Shown here: positions 18,249 through 25,416 of the stretch, piece by piece
How the letters are laid out: every line of letters begins with the position of its first letter
Position numbering within the stretch: position 1 is the first letter of the stretch
From: Rhizobium sp. Root1334
GTDB taxonomy: Bacteria; Pseudomonadota; Alphaproteobacteria; Rhizobiales; Rhizobiaceae
DNA length: 64,000 nucleotides
Direction: 5' to 3'
Assembly: GCF_001426665.1 (NCBI RefSeq)
Contig: NZ_LMEY01000030.1
Location: forward strand, 124,725-188,724
The notes under the pieces: generated by a model
What the model was told of the DNA's origin: nothing
The model's database searches: none
The model's input: only the letters and a program-made list of their open reading frames with translations
Made by a program: the position numbers and the translations under genes

Positions 18249-18250
18249 CC

Positions 18251-19249
18251 ATGTTGCGTTACATTTTCTGGCGTATCCTGGCGATGATCCCGACGCTGGT
18301 GATCATCTCAGCGCTGGTCTTTACCATCATCGAACTGCCGCCGGGTGATTACTTCGAGAGCTACATTGCCGAACTTCGTGCCCAGGGCGAAGCCGTGGAC
18401 ACCGCCGAGATCGATGCTTTGCGTAAGGAATACGGCTTCGATCAACCCCCGGTGATGCGTTATTTCCATTGGGCCGCGGGCCTGGTGCAGGGCGATTATG
18501 GCTATTCCTTCGAATACCAGCTGCCGGTCAACGAGGTGGTGGGCGACCGGCTGTGGCTGACCGTGCTGGTCTCCTTCGTTACCATCCTGTTCACCTGGCT
18601 GATCGCCTTTCCGATCGGCATCTATTCCGCCACGCATCAATACAGCTGGGGCGATTACGGCCTCACCTTCATCGGACTGATCGGCATCGCCATTCCGAAC
18701 TTCATGTTCGCGCTGATCCTGATGTATTTCGCCAATATCTGGTTCGGCACCTCGATCGGCCATCTGATGGACCAGAAATATCTGGCCGAACCGATGAGCT
18801 GGGCAAAGGCGAAGTCCATTCTCGAACATCTGTGGATACCGGTGCTGATCGTCGGCACGGCAGGCACTGCCGGCATGATCCGCCGTTTGCGCGCCAATCT
18901 GCTCGACGAACTGCAGAAACAATATGTCGTGACTGCCCGCGCCAAGGGCTTGCATCCGTTCCGCGCACTGGTCAAATATCCGCTGCGCATGGCACTGAAC
19001 TTCTTCATTTCGGATATCGGCTCGATCCTGCCGGCAATTATTTCAGGGGCGGAAATCACGGCGATCGTGCTTTCGCTCGAAACGACGGGACCGATGCTGA
19101 TCAAAGCGTTGCAAAGTCAGGATATGTATCTTGCTGGTTCGTTCCTGATGTTCCTGGCCTTCCTCACCGTGATCGGCGTGCTGATTTCAGACATCGCGCT
19201 CGCATTGCTCGATCCGCGCATCAGACTGCAAGGCGGTAGCACCAAGTGA
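18251..19249 (+). CDS. Oligopeptide-type ABC transporter permease (DppB/YejB-like)
   Basis: The 332-residue inner-membrane permease has the DppB layout. The first helix at the N-terminus is followed by a periplasmic loop with 'LRKEYGFDQPPVMRYFHW'. Five more helices follow, with the cytoplasmic EAA loop 'RRLRANLLDELQKQYVVTAR' near residues 213-232. It starts 2 bp after the binding-protein stop. Its last codon and stop overlap the GTG start of the next permease gene (GTGA). Confidence 0.88.
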   Translation: MLRYIFWRILAMIPTLVIISALVFTIIELPPGDYFESYIAELRAQGEAVDTAEIDALRKEYGFDQPPVMRYFHWAAGLVQGDYGYSFEYQLPVNEVVGDRLWLTVLVSFVTILFTWLIAFPIGIYSATHQYSWGDYGLTFIGLIGIAIPNFMFALILMYFANIWFGTSIGHLMDQKYLAEPMSWAKAKSILEHLWIPVLIVGTAGTAGMIRRLRANLLDELQKQYVVTARAKGLHPFRALVKYPLRMALNFFISDIGSILPAIISGAEITAIVLSLETTGPMLIKALQSQDMYLAGSFLMFLAFLTVIGVLISDIALALLDPRIRLQGGSTK

Positions 19250-20421
19250 CGGTATCCCTCCCTCAATCCGGCGAACCGCTGTCGCATTACGTTTCAACGG
19301 CACCGTTCGATCCGCACTCCGTCGATGCGATGACGGAAGAGCAGTCGCGGATCTATCAGGCCTCGCAATTGCGGCTGATGTGGTGGAAATTCAAGAAGCA
19401 CCGGCTGGCGCTGTTTTCCTTGTATTTCCTGGCCTTCCTGTACGCGACCATTGCGATCGTCGAGTTCCTGGCCCCGTACAACCTGCATACCCGCAACGTC
19501 GATTTCATCCATTCGCCGCCGCAACGCGTCCATCTTTTCCACGATGGAAAATTCGTCGGACCGTTCGTCTATGGCCGCACGATGACGCTCGATATGGATA
19601 CGCTGCGCCGCATCTACACCGAAAAGCCGGATCAGGTCGAACCGATCCGCTTCTTCTGCCGCGGCGATGGCTATAAATTCTGGAGCCTGGTGCAGACCAA
19701 TGTGCATCTGGCCTGCCCCGCCAAGGACGGGCAAATGTTCCTGCTGGGGAGCGACCGGCTCGGCCGCGACGTGCTGTCACGTATCCTTTATGGAGCGCGG
19801 ATATCGTTGACCATCGGCCTGCTCGGCATCACCATGAGCTTTGTGCTGGGCATCACCATTGGTGGACTTGCAGGCTACCACGGCGGTGTCTTCGACCTGA
19901 TCGTCCAGCGTATCATCGAGGTGCTGCAATCGATACCGAGCATTCCGCTATGGATGGCGCTTGCGGCCATCATGCCGGTGACCTGGAGCCCGATCCTGAT
20001 CTACCTCGGCATCACCGCCATTCTGGGCCTGCTCGACTGGACAGGGCTGGCGCGCGCGGTGCGCTCCAAGCTTTTGGCCTTGCGCGAAGAGGACTACGTG
20101 CAGGCAGCCCAGTTGATGGGCGCCGGCTCAGGCCGCATCATCGGCCGCCACCTCGTGCCGGGCTTCATGTCGCACCTGATTGCAACGGCGACGCTCGCGG
20201 TCCCCGGCATGATCCTGGGCGAGACGGCGCTAAGCTTCCTTGGCCTTGGTCTTCGCCCGCCGATCACCAGCTGGGGTATTCTTCTGACCGAAGCCCGCAG
20301 CGTCAGCGTCATTGCTTTTTATCCATGGCTGTTGTTTCCAACCATCCCGGTCATCCTCGTGATTCTGGCGTTCAATTTCCTGGGCGACGGATTGCGCGAT
20401 GCAGCCGATCCGTACAAGTGA
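19246..20421 (+). CDS. Oligopeptide-type ABC transporter permease (DppC/YejE-like)
   Basis: The 391-residue partner permease begins with GTG inside the stop of the previous gene. A long N-terminal cytoplasmic stretch precedes the first helix (about 55-75). A large periplasmic loop of about 100 residues follows ('HDGKFVGPFVYGRTM' to 'LGSDRLGRDVLSRILYG'), a feature of YejE rather than of shorter DppC proteins. The EAA region 'REEDYVQAAQLMGAGSGRII' is near residues 283-302. With the two preceding genes it completes a four-gene importer. The glycosyltransferase gene follows after 72 bp in the same direction. Confidence 0.88.
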   Translation: MTVSLPQSGEPLSHYVSTAPFDPHSVDAMTEEQSRIYQASQLRLMWWKFKKHRLALFSLYFLAFLYATIAIVEFLAPYNLHTRNVDFIHSPPQRVHLFHDGKFVGPFVYGRTMTLDMDTLRRIYTEKPDQVEPIRFFCRGDGYKFWSLVQTNVHLACPAKDGQMFLLGSDRLGRDVLSRILYGARISLTIGLLGITMSFVLGITIGGLAGYHGGVFDLIVQRIIEVLQSIPSIPLWMALAAIMPVTWSPILIYLGITAILGLLDWTGLARAVRSKLLALREEDYVQAAQLMGAGSGRIIGRHLVPGFMSHLIATATLAVPGMILGETALSFLGLGLRPPITSWGILLTEARSVSVIAFYPWLLFPTIPVILVILAFNFLGDGLRDAADPYK

Positions 20422-20493
20422 AGTGGATACCCATATGCTAAGGACGCTCCTTCCGGAGATTGGCAACGCCATGGGAGATAAGAGGCCCCGCTT

Positions 20494-21714
20494 ATGACGC
20501 GCCGGATCGAAGACGCCCGCATCCTCATGTACAGCCATGACACGTTCGGCCTCGGTCACCTCAGACGGTGCCGGACGATCGCGCATTCGCTGGTCGAGGA
20601 CTATCGCGGCGTCAATATCCTGATCATTTCAGGCGCGACCATAGCCGGTGCCTTCGATTATCGGGCCCGCGTTGATTTCGTCAAAATCCCCAGCGTCATC
20701 AAGTTGCGCAACGGCGAATACACCTCGATGGACAGGCATATCGACCTGCACGAGACGATGAAGATGCGCAAATCGATCATACGTCACACGGCAGAGACAT
20801 TCCAGCCGGACATCTTCATTGTCGACAAGGAACCAATGGGGCTGCAGGGCGAAGTCGAGGACACCCTCGCCTATCTGAAAAAACAGGGAACGACCCTGGT
20901 TCTCGGCCTGCGCGAAGTCATGGACGCGCCGCATCTGCTCGATGCGGAATGGAAGCGTAATGACGTGATGCGCAAGATCGGCCAGTTCTACGACAGCGTC
21001 TGGGTCTATGGCCCACCGGATTTCTACGATCCCCTCGTCGGCCTCGACGTACCCCCGACCGTGCGCAGCAAGATGGATTTCGTCGGCTTTCTGCAAAGAA
21101 GCGTCTCGCAGGATGTCGAATCCGAACACAAGCCCAAGGGCGACTATATTCTGATCACCACGGGCGGCGGCGGCGACGGCTCCGACCTGATCCACGATGT
21201 GATCGATGCCTACCAGGAAGACCCGACCCTGACGCACAAGTCGCTGGTCGTGCTCGGTCCCTATATGCCGGTCAAGCAGCGCCACAAGCTGTTGATGAAA
21301 TGCGCGAAGATCCCTTATCTCGAGGTGATCGAGTTCGACAACCGCATGGAAGAGCTGATCGCTGGCGCCAAGGCCGTGCTCGCTATGGGCGGCTATAACA
21401 CCTATTGCGAGATTCTGTCCTTCGACAAACCGGCGCTGATCGTCCCGAGGGTCATGCCGCGCGAAGAACAGCTTATCCGCGCCAGCCGCGCCGCAGAGCT
21501 TGGGCTGATCGACATGCTTCTGCCCGAAGAGGCGGCCGACCCGATGCGCTTTGCCGCCGCACTCAAGGCGTTGCCCGAGCGCGATCCACCCTCAAAGAGC
21601 GCCAAGGGCATGACGCTTGAAGGTCTTGCGAACATCTCGCAGATCGTCGGAGAATGGCTTGGCCGCCGCGACCGCGAGCATTTGAAGGTCGTTAAGGGAT
21701 TGAGCCAGAATTGA
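20494..21714 (+). CDS. MurG-like (COG4671-type) glycosyltransferase
   Basis: The 406-residue GT-B-type protein opens with 'ILMYSHDTFGLGHLRRC', the N-terminal Rossmann fold and Gly-His loop of the predicted glycosyltransferase family COG4671. A middle 'LITTGGGGDGSDLI' loop and a C-terminal donor-binding block, 'VLAMGGYNTYCEILSFDKPALIVPR', resemble MurG. A cytoplasmic or membrane-peripheral enzyme using a nucleotide sugar is expected. It is co-directional with the upstream importer operon and overlaps the next gene by 4 bp (TTGA). The gene at 22948 encodes a second protein of the same type. Donor and acceptor are unknown. Confidence 0.78.
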   Translation: MTRRIEDARILMYSHDTFGLGHLRRCRTIAHSLVEDYRGVNILIISGATIAGAFDYRARVDFVKIPSVIKLRNGEYTSMDRHIDLHETMKMRKSIIRHTAETFQPDIFIVDKEPMGLQGEVEDTLAYLKKQGTTLVLGLREVMDAPHLLDAEWKRNDVMRKIGQFYDSVWVYGPPDFYDPLVGLDVPPTVRSKMDFVGFLQRSVSQDVESEHKPKGDYILITTGGGGDGSDLIHDVIDAYQEDPTLTHKSLVVLGPYMPVKQRHKLLMKCAKIPYLEVIEFDNRMEELIAGAKAVLAMGGYNTYCEILSFDKPALIVPRVMPREEQLIRASRAAELGLIDMLLPEEAADPMRFAAALKALPERDPPSKSAKGMTLEGLANISQIVGEWLGRRDREHLKVVKGLSQN

Positions 21715-22958
21715 CTGAACGCCGCAAGATCGTCGTGGTGCTGAAGGGATATCCGCGCCTGTCGGAAACCTTCATCGCCCAGGAACTGCTTGGACTGGAA
21801 CGCGCGGGCTTCGACCTTGAGCTGGTGGCACTGCGCCGGCCGACGGACAAGAAGCGCCATCCGATCCATGACGAGATCCGCGCTCCGGTCCATTATCTGC
21901 CGGAATATCTGCACGAGGAACCGCTTCGGGTCGCGCGTGCGCTCTTCCGCTGCCTGCCCAAACCCGGTTTCTGGAGCGCCTTACCCACGTTCGTCAGCGA
22001 TCTTTGGCGCGACCGGACACGCAACCGGGTTCGCCGCTTCGGCCAGGCGATGGTTCTGTCGGCCGAATGGCCAAAGGGCGGCGAATGGCTGCACGCGCAT
22101 TTCATCCACACCCCGGCCTCCGTTGCGCGCTATGCCAGCATGATCACCGGCATCGGCTGGACCTGTTCGGCCCATGCCAAGGACATCTGGACATCCCCGG
22201 AATGGGAACTGGCCGGCAAGCTCGCCAGCACCCGCTGGACGGTGACCTGCACGCAAACCGGCTTTGAGCACCTGCGCCATCTTGCCGGCGGCAAGCCCCA
22301 TGTGCACTTGAGTTACCACGGCCTCGATCTCAGCCGTTTCGGACCATTTGACGGCGCCCGCCCAGACTATGACGGCTCCGATCCGGCTCGCCCCGTCACG
22401 ATCGTCAGCGTCGGCCGCGCGGTCGAGAAGAAGGGCTTCGATATCCTTTTGCGGGCGCTGAGCCTCTTGCCTGCCGGTCTCAACTGGCGGCTCGTCCATA
22501 TCGGTGGCGGCGATCTCTTGAAAAAGCTGCAGGCATTGGCATCCGAACTCGGCATCGCCGAGAAAATTGTCTGGCATGGATCCCTGTCGCAGACCGAAGT
22601 GCTGCAGCAATATCGCACCGCCGATATCTTTGCGCTTGCCTGCCGCATCACCGCCGATGGTGACCGGGACGGATTGCCAAACGTGATCGTCGAGGCATCG
22701 AGCCAGGCGCTGGTCTGCATATCAACGGATATTTCCGGGATACCCGAGCTTCTCACCGATGGCGAAAACGGCTTTGTTGTCCCGCCGGAATGCCCACAAG
22801 CGCTTTCACGCGCGCTGGAGCAAGCCATCCGCGATCCGGCGCTGCGCAAGCGTCTCGGTGAAGCTGCCGAACGCAAGGTCCGTGGTCACTTCGACCATCA
22901 GACCAGCATCCGCCAATTGAAAGACCTGTTTGAGAGTGAGTGGCGGAATGACCGATAG
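21711..22958 (+). CDS. Glycosyltransferase family 4 protein
   Basis: The 415-residue GT4-type enzyme starts at a TTG that overlaps the preceding stop. The N-terminal acceptor domain begins 'KIVVVLKGYPRLSETFIAQE', a start typical of exopolysaccharide GT4 enzymes such as AmsK/WcaL-like proteins. The C-terminal GT1/GT4 donor domain holds 'VSVGRAVEKKGFDILLRAL', 'VWHGSLSQTEVLQQYRTADI' and the E(x7)E-like 'GLPNVIVEASSQALVCIST'. It sits between two MurG-like genes, with overlaps on both sides, so the three probably act on the same glycan. It is expected on the cytoplasmic face of the membrane. Confidence 0.85.
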   Translation: MTERRKIVVVLKGYPRLSETFIAQELLGLERAGFDLELVALRRPTDKKRHPIHDEIRAPVHYLPEYLHEEPLRVARALFRCLPKPGFWSALPTFVSDLWRDRTRNRVRRFGQAMVLSAEWPKGGEWLHAHFIHTPASVARYASMITGIGWTCSAHAKDIWTSPEWELAGKLASTRWTVTCTQTGFEHLRHLAGGKPHVHLSYHGLDLSRFGPFDGARPDYDGSDPARPVTIVSVGRAVEKKGFDILLRALSLLPAGLNWRLVHIGGGDLLKKLQALASELGIAEKIVWHGSLSQTEVLQQYRTADIFALACRITADGDRDGLPNVIVEASSQALVCISTDISGIPELLTDGENGFVVPPECPQALSRALEQAIRDPALRKRLGEAAERKVRGHFDHQTSIRQLKDLFESEWRNDR

Positions 22959-24093
22959 CAGACCAAGAGGCCCCCGCGCCTTTTTCTATGTGCAGCACCT
23001 GCTCGGCATCGGCCATCTTGCCCGGGCAAGCCGTATCGCCCGCGCGCTGGCCGAAGACGGTTTCGAGGTGACGGTCGTTACCGGCGGCACCCCGGTGCCC
23101 GGTTTCCCCGGCCCACTCGTCCAGCATGTCGCCCTGCCGCCGATCACGTCAGGTGATGCCGGCTTTTCGGGGCTCGCCGATATCAATGGCAATCCGGTCG
23201 ATGACGCCTTCAAGGAAAGCCGCAAGGAACAACTGCTCGCCGCCTTTCACCAAAGCCAACCCGATATCGTCATCATCGAAGCATTCCCGTTCGGCCGCCG
23301 TCAGGTCCGGTTCGAACTTTTGCCGCTGCTTGAGGCGATCGCGGCGATGGAAAACAAGCCGCTGGTCGTCACGTCGCTGCGTGATATCCTGCAGGAACGC
23401 TCCAAGCCCGGCCGCGACGAAGAAACGGTTGCCTTGGTGAAGCAATACTTTGATCGCATTCTGGTGCATGGCGACCCGGCCTTCGCCCGGCTGGAAGACA
23501 CGTTTCCGCTGGCTGCCGAAATTACGGACAAAGTCATCTATACCGGGTTGGTCGCAGCCCCCGCCCCTGCGCAGCCAACAGAGCGTTTCGACGTTATCGT
23601 CTCGGCCGGTGGCGGCGCCGTCGGCAATGCCTTGATCCGCGCCGCCCTCGAAGCGGCAAAATCGATCGGCGGTTCACTGTCCTGGGCCTTGATCACCGGC
23701 CCCAACCTGCCACAGTCCGATTTCGACGCGATCTCGGCCGATGCGCCGGCCCATGTCAGCGTCTACCGCTTCCGTCCGGATTTCGCGGGCCTTCTCGCCG
23801 GTGCGAAACTGTCGGTATCACAGGCGGGCTACAACACGGTTTGCGACATCCTGCGGGCCGGATGCCATGCCCTGCTCATCCCCTTCACGGCTGGCGGCGA
23901 AACCGAGCAGACAGTTCGGGCCGAGCGCCTCGAAAAGCTTGGGCTGGCCCATATCCTGACCGAGGACGATCTGTCGGCAGAAAGCATGACGCGGGCGATC
24001 GAAACAGCGCTTGCAGCGACGAACCGCCCGCCGCACACGCTCGATCTCGACGGCGCCCAGCGCACCGCCGAAATCCTGCGCGGATTGATCTGA
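22948..24093 (+). CDS. Second MurG-like (COG4671-type) glycosyltransferase
   Basis: The protein has about 381 residues from the ATG at 22948, which overlaps the preceding gene by 11 bp (a TTG at 22930 would add six residues). The N-terminal 'FFYVQHLLGIGHLARASRIA' parallels the enzyme encoded at 20494. 'VIVSAGGGAVGNALIRAAL' and 'LSVSQAGYNTVCDILRAGC' form the donor-binding half. The two COG4671-type proteins probably arose by duplication or work in sequence. Its stop is only 7 bp from the stop of the convergent methyltransferase-like gene. Confidence 0.78.
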   Translation: MTDSRPRGPRAFFYVQHLLGIGHLARASRIARALAEDGFEVTVVTGGTPVPGFPGPLVQHVALPPITSGDAGFSGLADINGNPVDDAFKESRKEQLLAAFHQSQPDIVIIEAFPFGRRQVRFELLPLLEAIAAMENKPLVVTSLRDILQERSKPGRDEETVALVKQYFDRILVHGDPAFARLEDTFPLAAEITDKVIYTGLVAAPAPAQPTERFDVIVSAGGGAVGNALIRAALEAAKSIGGSLSWALITGPNLPQSDFDAISADAPAHVSVYRFRPDFAGLLAGAKLSVSQAGYNTVCDILRAGCHALLIPFTAGGETEQTVRAERLEKLGLAHILTEDDLSAESMTRAIETALAATNRPPHTLDLDGAQRTAEILRGLI

Positions 24094-24104
24094 TCGAAGA
24101 TCAG
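24090..24104. terminator. Small hairpin across convergent stops
   Basis: CTGATC-GAA-GATCAG has 6-bp arms and a 3-nt loop, and overlaps the stop codons of the two convergent genes ending at 24093 and 24101. It lacks a T tract, so a terminator role is only tentative. Confidence 0.25.
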
Positions 24105-24778
24105 ACCGTCCCGATCACCATGAAGCGAGTATATTTCTTCATCTTCAGCGACCCGGCAAAGGCGACGTGCGAAAGCGATGTTTGCTCCTTGAAGGCCTCC
24201 AGCGACGGCACGCAGTTGATGTGGGTCGGCTCGCTGAAATAATCGTTCGACTGCAGCAGCACCTTGGTGCCGCGTGGCAATAGAGCCAGCCATGCCGGCA
24301 GATCGGCAATGTGCTCGCAGCTGGTGTTGATGACGAGATCGGCGCCGCGGGTGCTGTAATCGACAGTATACATATCGTGCGTGGTCGTGCGGAAACGCTC
24401 ACCAACTTTGGCGTTCAACGTCTCAGCGATTTCGGCGACGGCCGGATCGATGTCGATGCTCTCGAACAGGTCGATGTCGAAGCGGCTGTCATCGAAACAC
24501 ATGGCCGGAAGCACACCGTACCAGCCGCCGAGCAGGACGATGTGCTTAAATTTTCCGCCAAGGCTTTCAAACAGCTTTTCGCGTGCCCATATCTTGCTTC
24601 CAACCTGCTTGTGGTTGAAGGCCGTGCCGAGGTCCGCATCCGGATATTTGGCGATGACTTTCGCAAGGCCTTCTATCAGAGAGCTTCCCGTATAGGCGGA
24701 CAGACCGCGGATGATATCGAAGGCACTCTCGTGCCAATCTGTTGTGTTTGCTTCGTTTGATCGGGTGGTTTTCATCAT
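24101..24778 (-). CDS. Class I SAM-dependent methyltransferase-like protein
   Basis: The protein has 225 residues. A SAM-fold signature is visible: 'HIVLLGGWYGVLPAMC' near residues 79-94 as motif I, and 'DLFESIDIDPAVAEIAE' near 103-119 as the acidic motif II. 'GADLVINTSCEHIADLPAW' near 148-166 follows as the strand-4 region. No acceptor domain is recognised. The start (24778, or 24775) lies only 39 bp from the divergent start of another methyltransferase-like gene at 24817, suggesting a shared promoter region. It is the only leftward gene between 14.4 and 28.7 kb. Function is unassigned. Confidence 0.68.
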   Translation of the reverse strand: MMKTTRSNEANTTDWHESAFDIIRGLSAYTGSSLIEGLAKVIAKYPDADLGTAFNHKQVGSKIWAREKLFESLGGKFKHIVLLGGWYGVLPAMCFDDSRFDIDLFESIDIDPAVAEIAETLNAKVGERFRTTTHDMYTVDYSTRGADLVINTSCEHIADLPAWLALLPRGTKVLLQSNDYFSEPTHINCVPSLEAFKEQTSLSHVAFAGSLKMKKYTRFMVIGTV

Positions 24779-24816
24779 GCGCGTGTTGTAGTCTGGACTT
24801 TTCTGGAGTGCAAGGA

Positions 24817-25416
24817 ATGCAAGTCAACCTGAAGGATGCCACCTCCGTTTCGCCGCCCCTGGAGGCGGGAAAGGACATACCGCATCTGGCAGGACTGGGC
24901 GCAACCATGCGGCAGGTCTTTGCTGCCCACTTCATGCGCGACTGCCCGCACATCCTGGAAATCGGCGGCCATATCCGGCCAATCACCCCTTATCTGACCC
25001 ATCATCCGCTATCGGTCACCTCCGTCGATCCGAAGACGGAGGCCTATGAGGCAAACGAGCTGAACGGCCAGCAATGCCATGTGCGGCATATTCCGGCCAA
25101 GTTCCAGCAGATCGACTATCATTATCAGCCCGGAAGCTATGGTCTCGTCCTGCTCGGCTATTCACTCAAACCGTTCGGCCGCAAGGATCCGCTCGGCGAG
25201 CTGCTGTTCTCGCTGATCGAAAACGCCAAGATCGTGGTTATCGAATACGCTCCGGAACTCGAACGCGCCGCCTCCCAGGTCCCGCATATCGTCAGCCGTC
25301 CGGCGGTGACGGTCCGTGGACAATTCGATCTTCATCTGCACGACCCGGAGATCGCCGGCACACCCTATGCTGCCCGGCGCTTCTACGTCCTTGACACCCG
25401 CTATACGGCCAGTTGA
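24817..25416 (+). CDS. Putative methyltransferase-like protein, unassigned
   Basis: The protein has 199 residues from the ATG at 24817, which has GGAG ten bases upstream. 'CPHILEIGGHIRPITPYL' and 'LSVTSVDPKTEAYEANE' (about residues 44-80) look like motifs I and II of a SAM-dependent methyltransferase. 'GSYGLVLLGYSLKPFG' (about 107-122) occupies the motif IV position. The later half, with a 'VVIEYAPELERAA' strand, is not recognised. The next gene's TTG start overlaps its stop (TTGA), so it is probably co-translated with the degenerate ABC protein and may belong to the same process. Confidence 0.6.
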   Translation: MQVNLKDATSVSPPLEAGKDIPHLAGLGATMRQVFAAHFMRDCPHILEIGGHIRPITPYLTHHPLSVTSVDPKTEAYEANELNGQQCHVRHIPAKFQQIDYHYQPGSYGLVLLGYSLKPFGRKDPLGELLFSLIENAKIVVIEYAPELERAASQVPHIVSRPAVTVRGQFDLHLHDPEIAGTPYAARRFYVLDTRYTAS

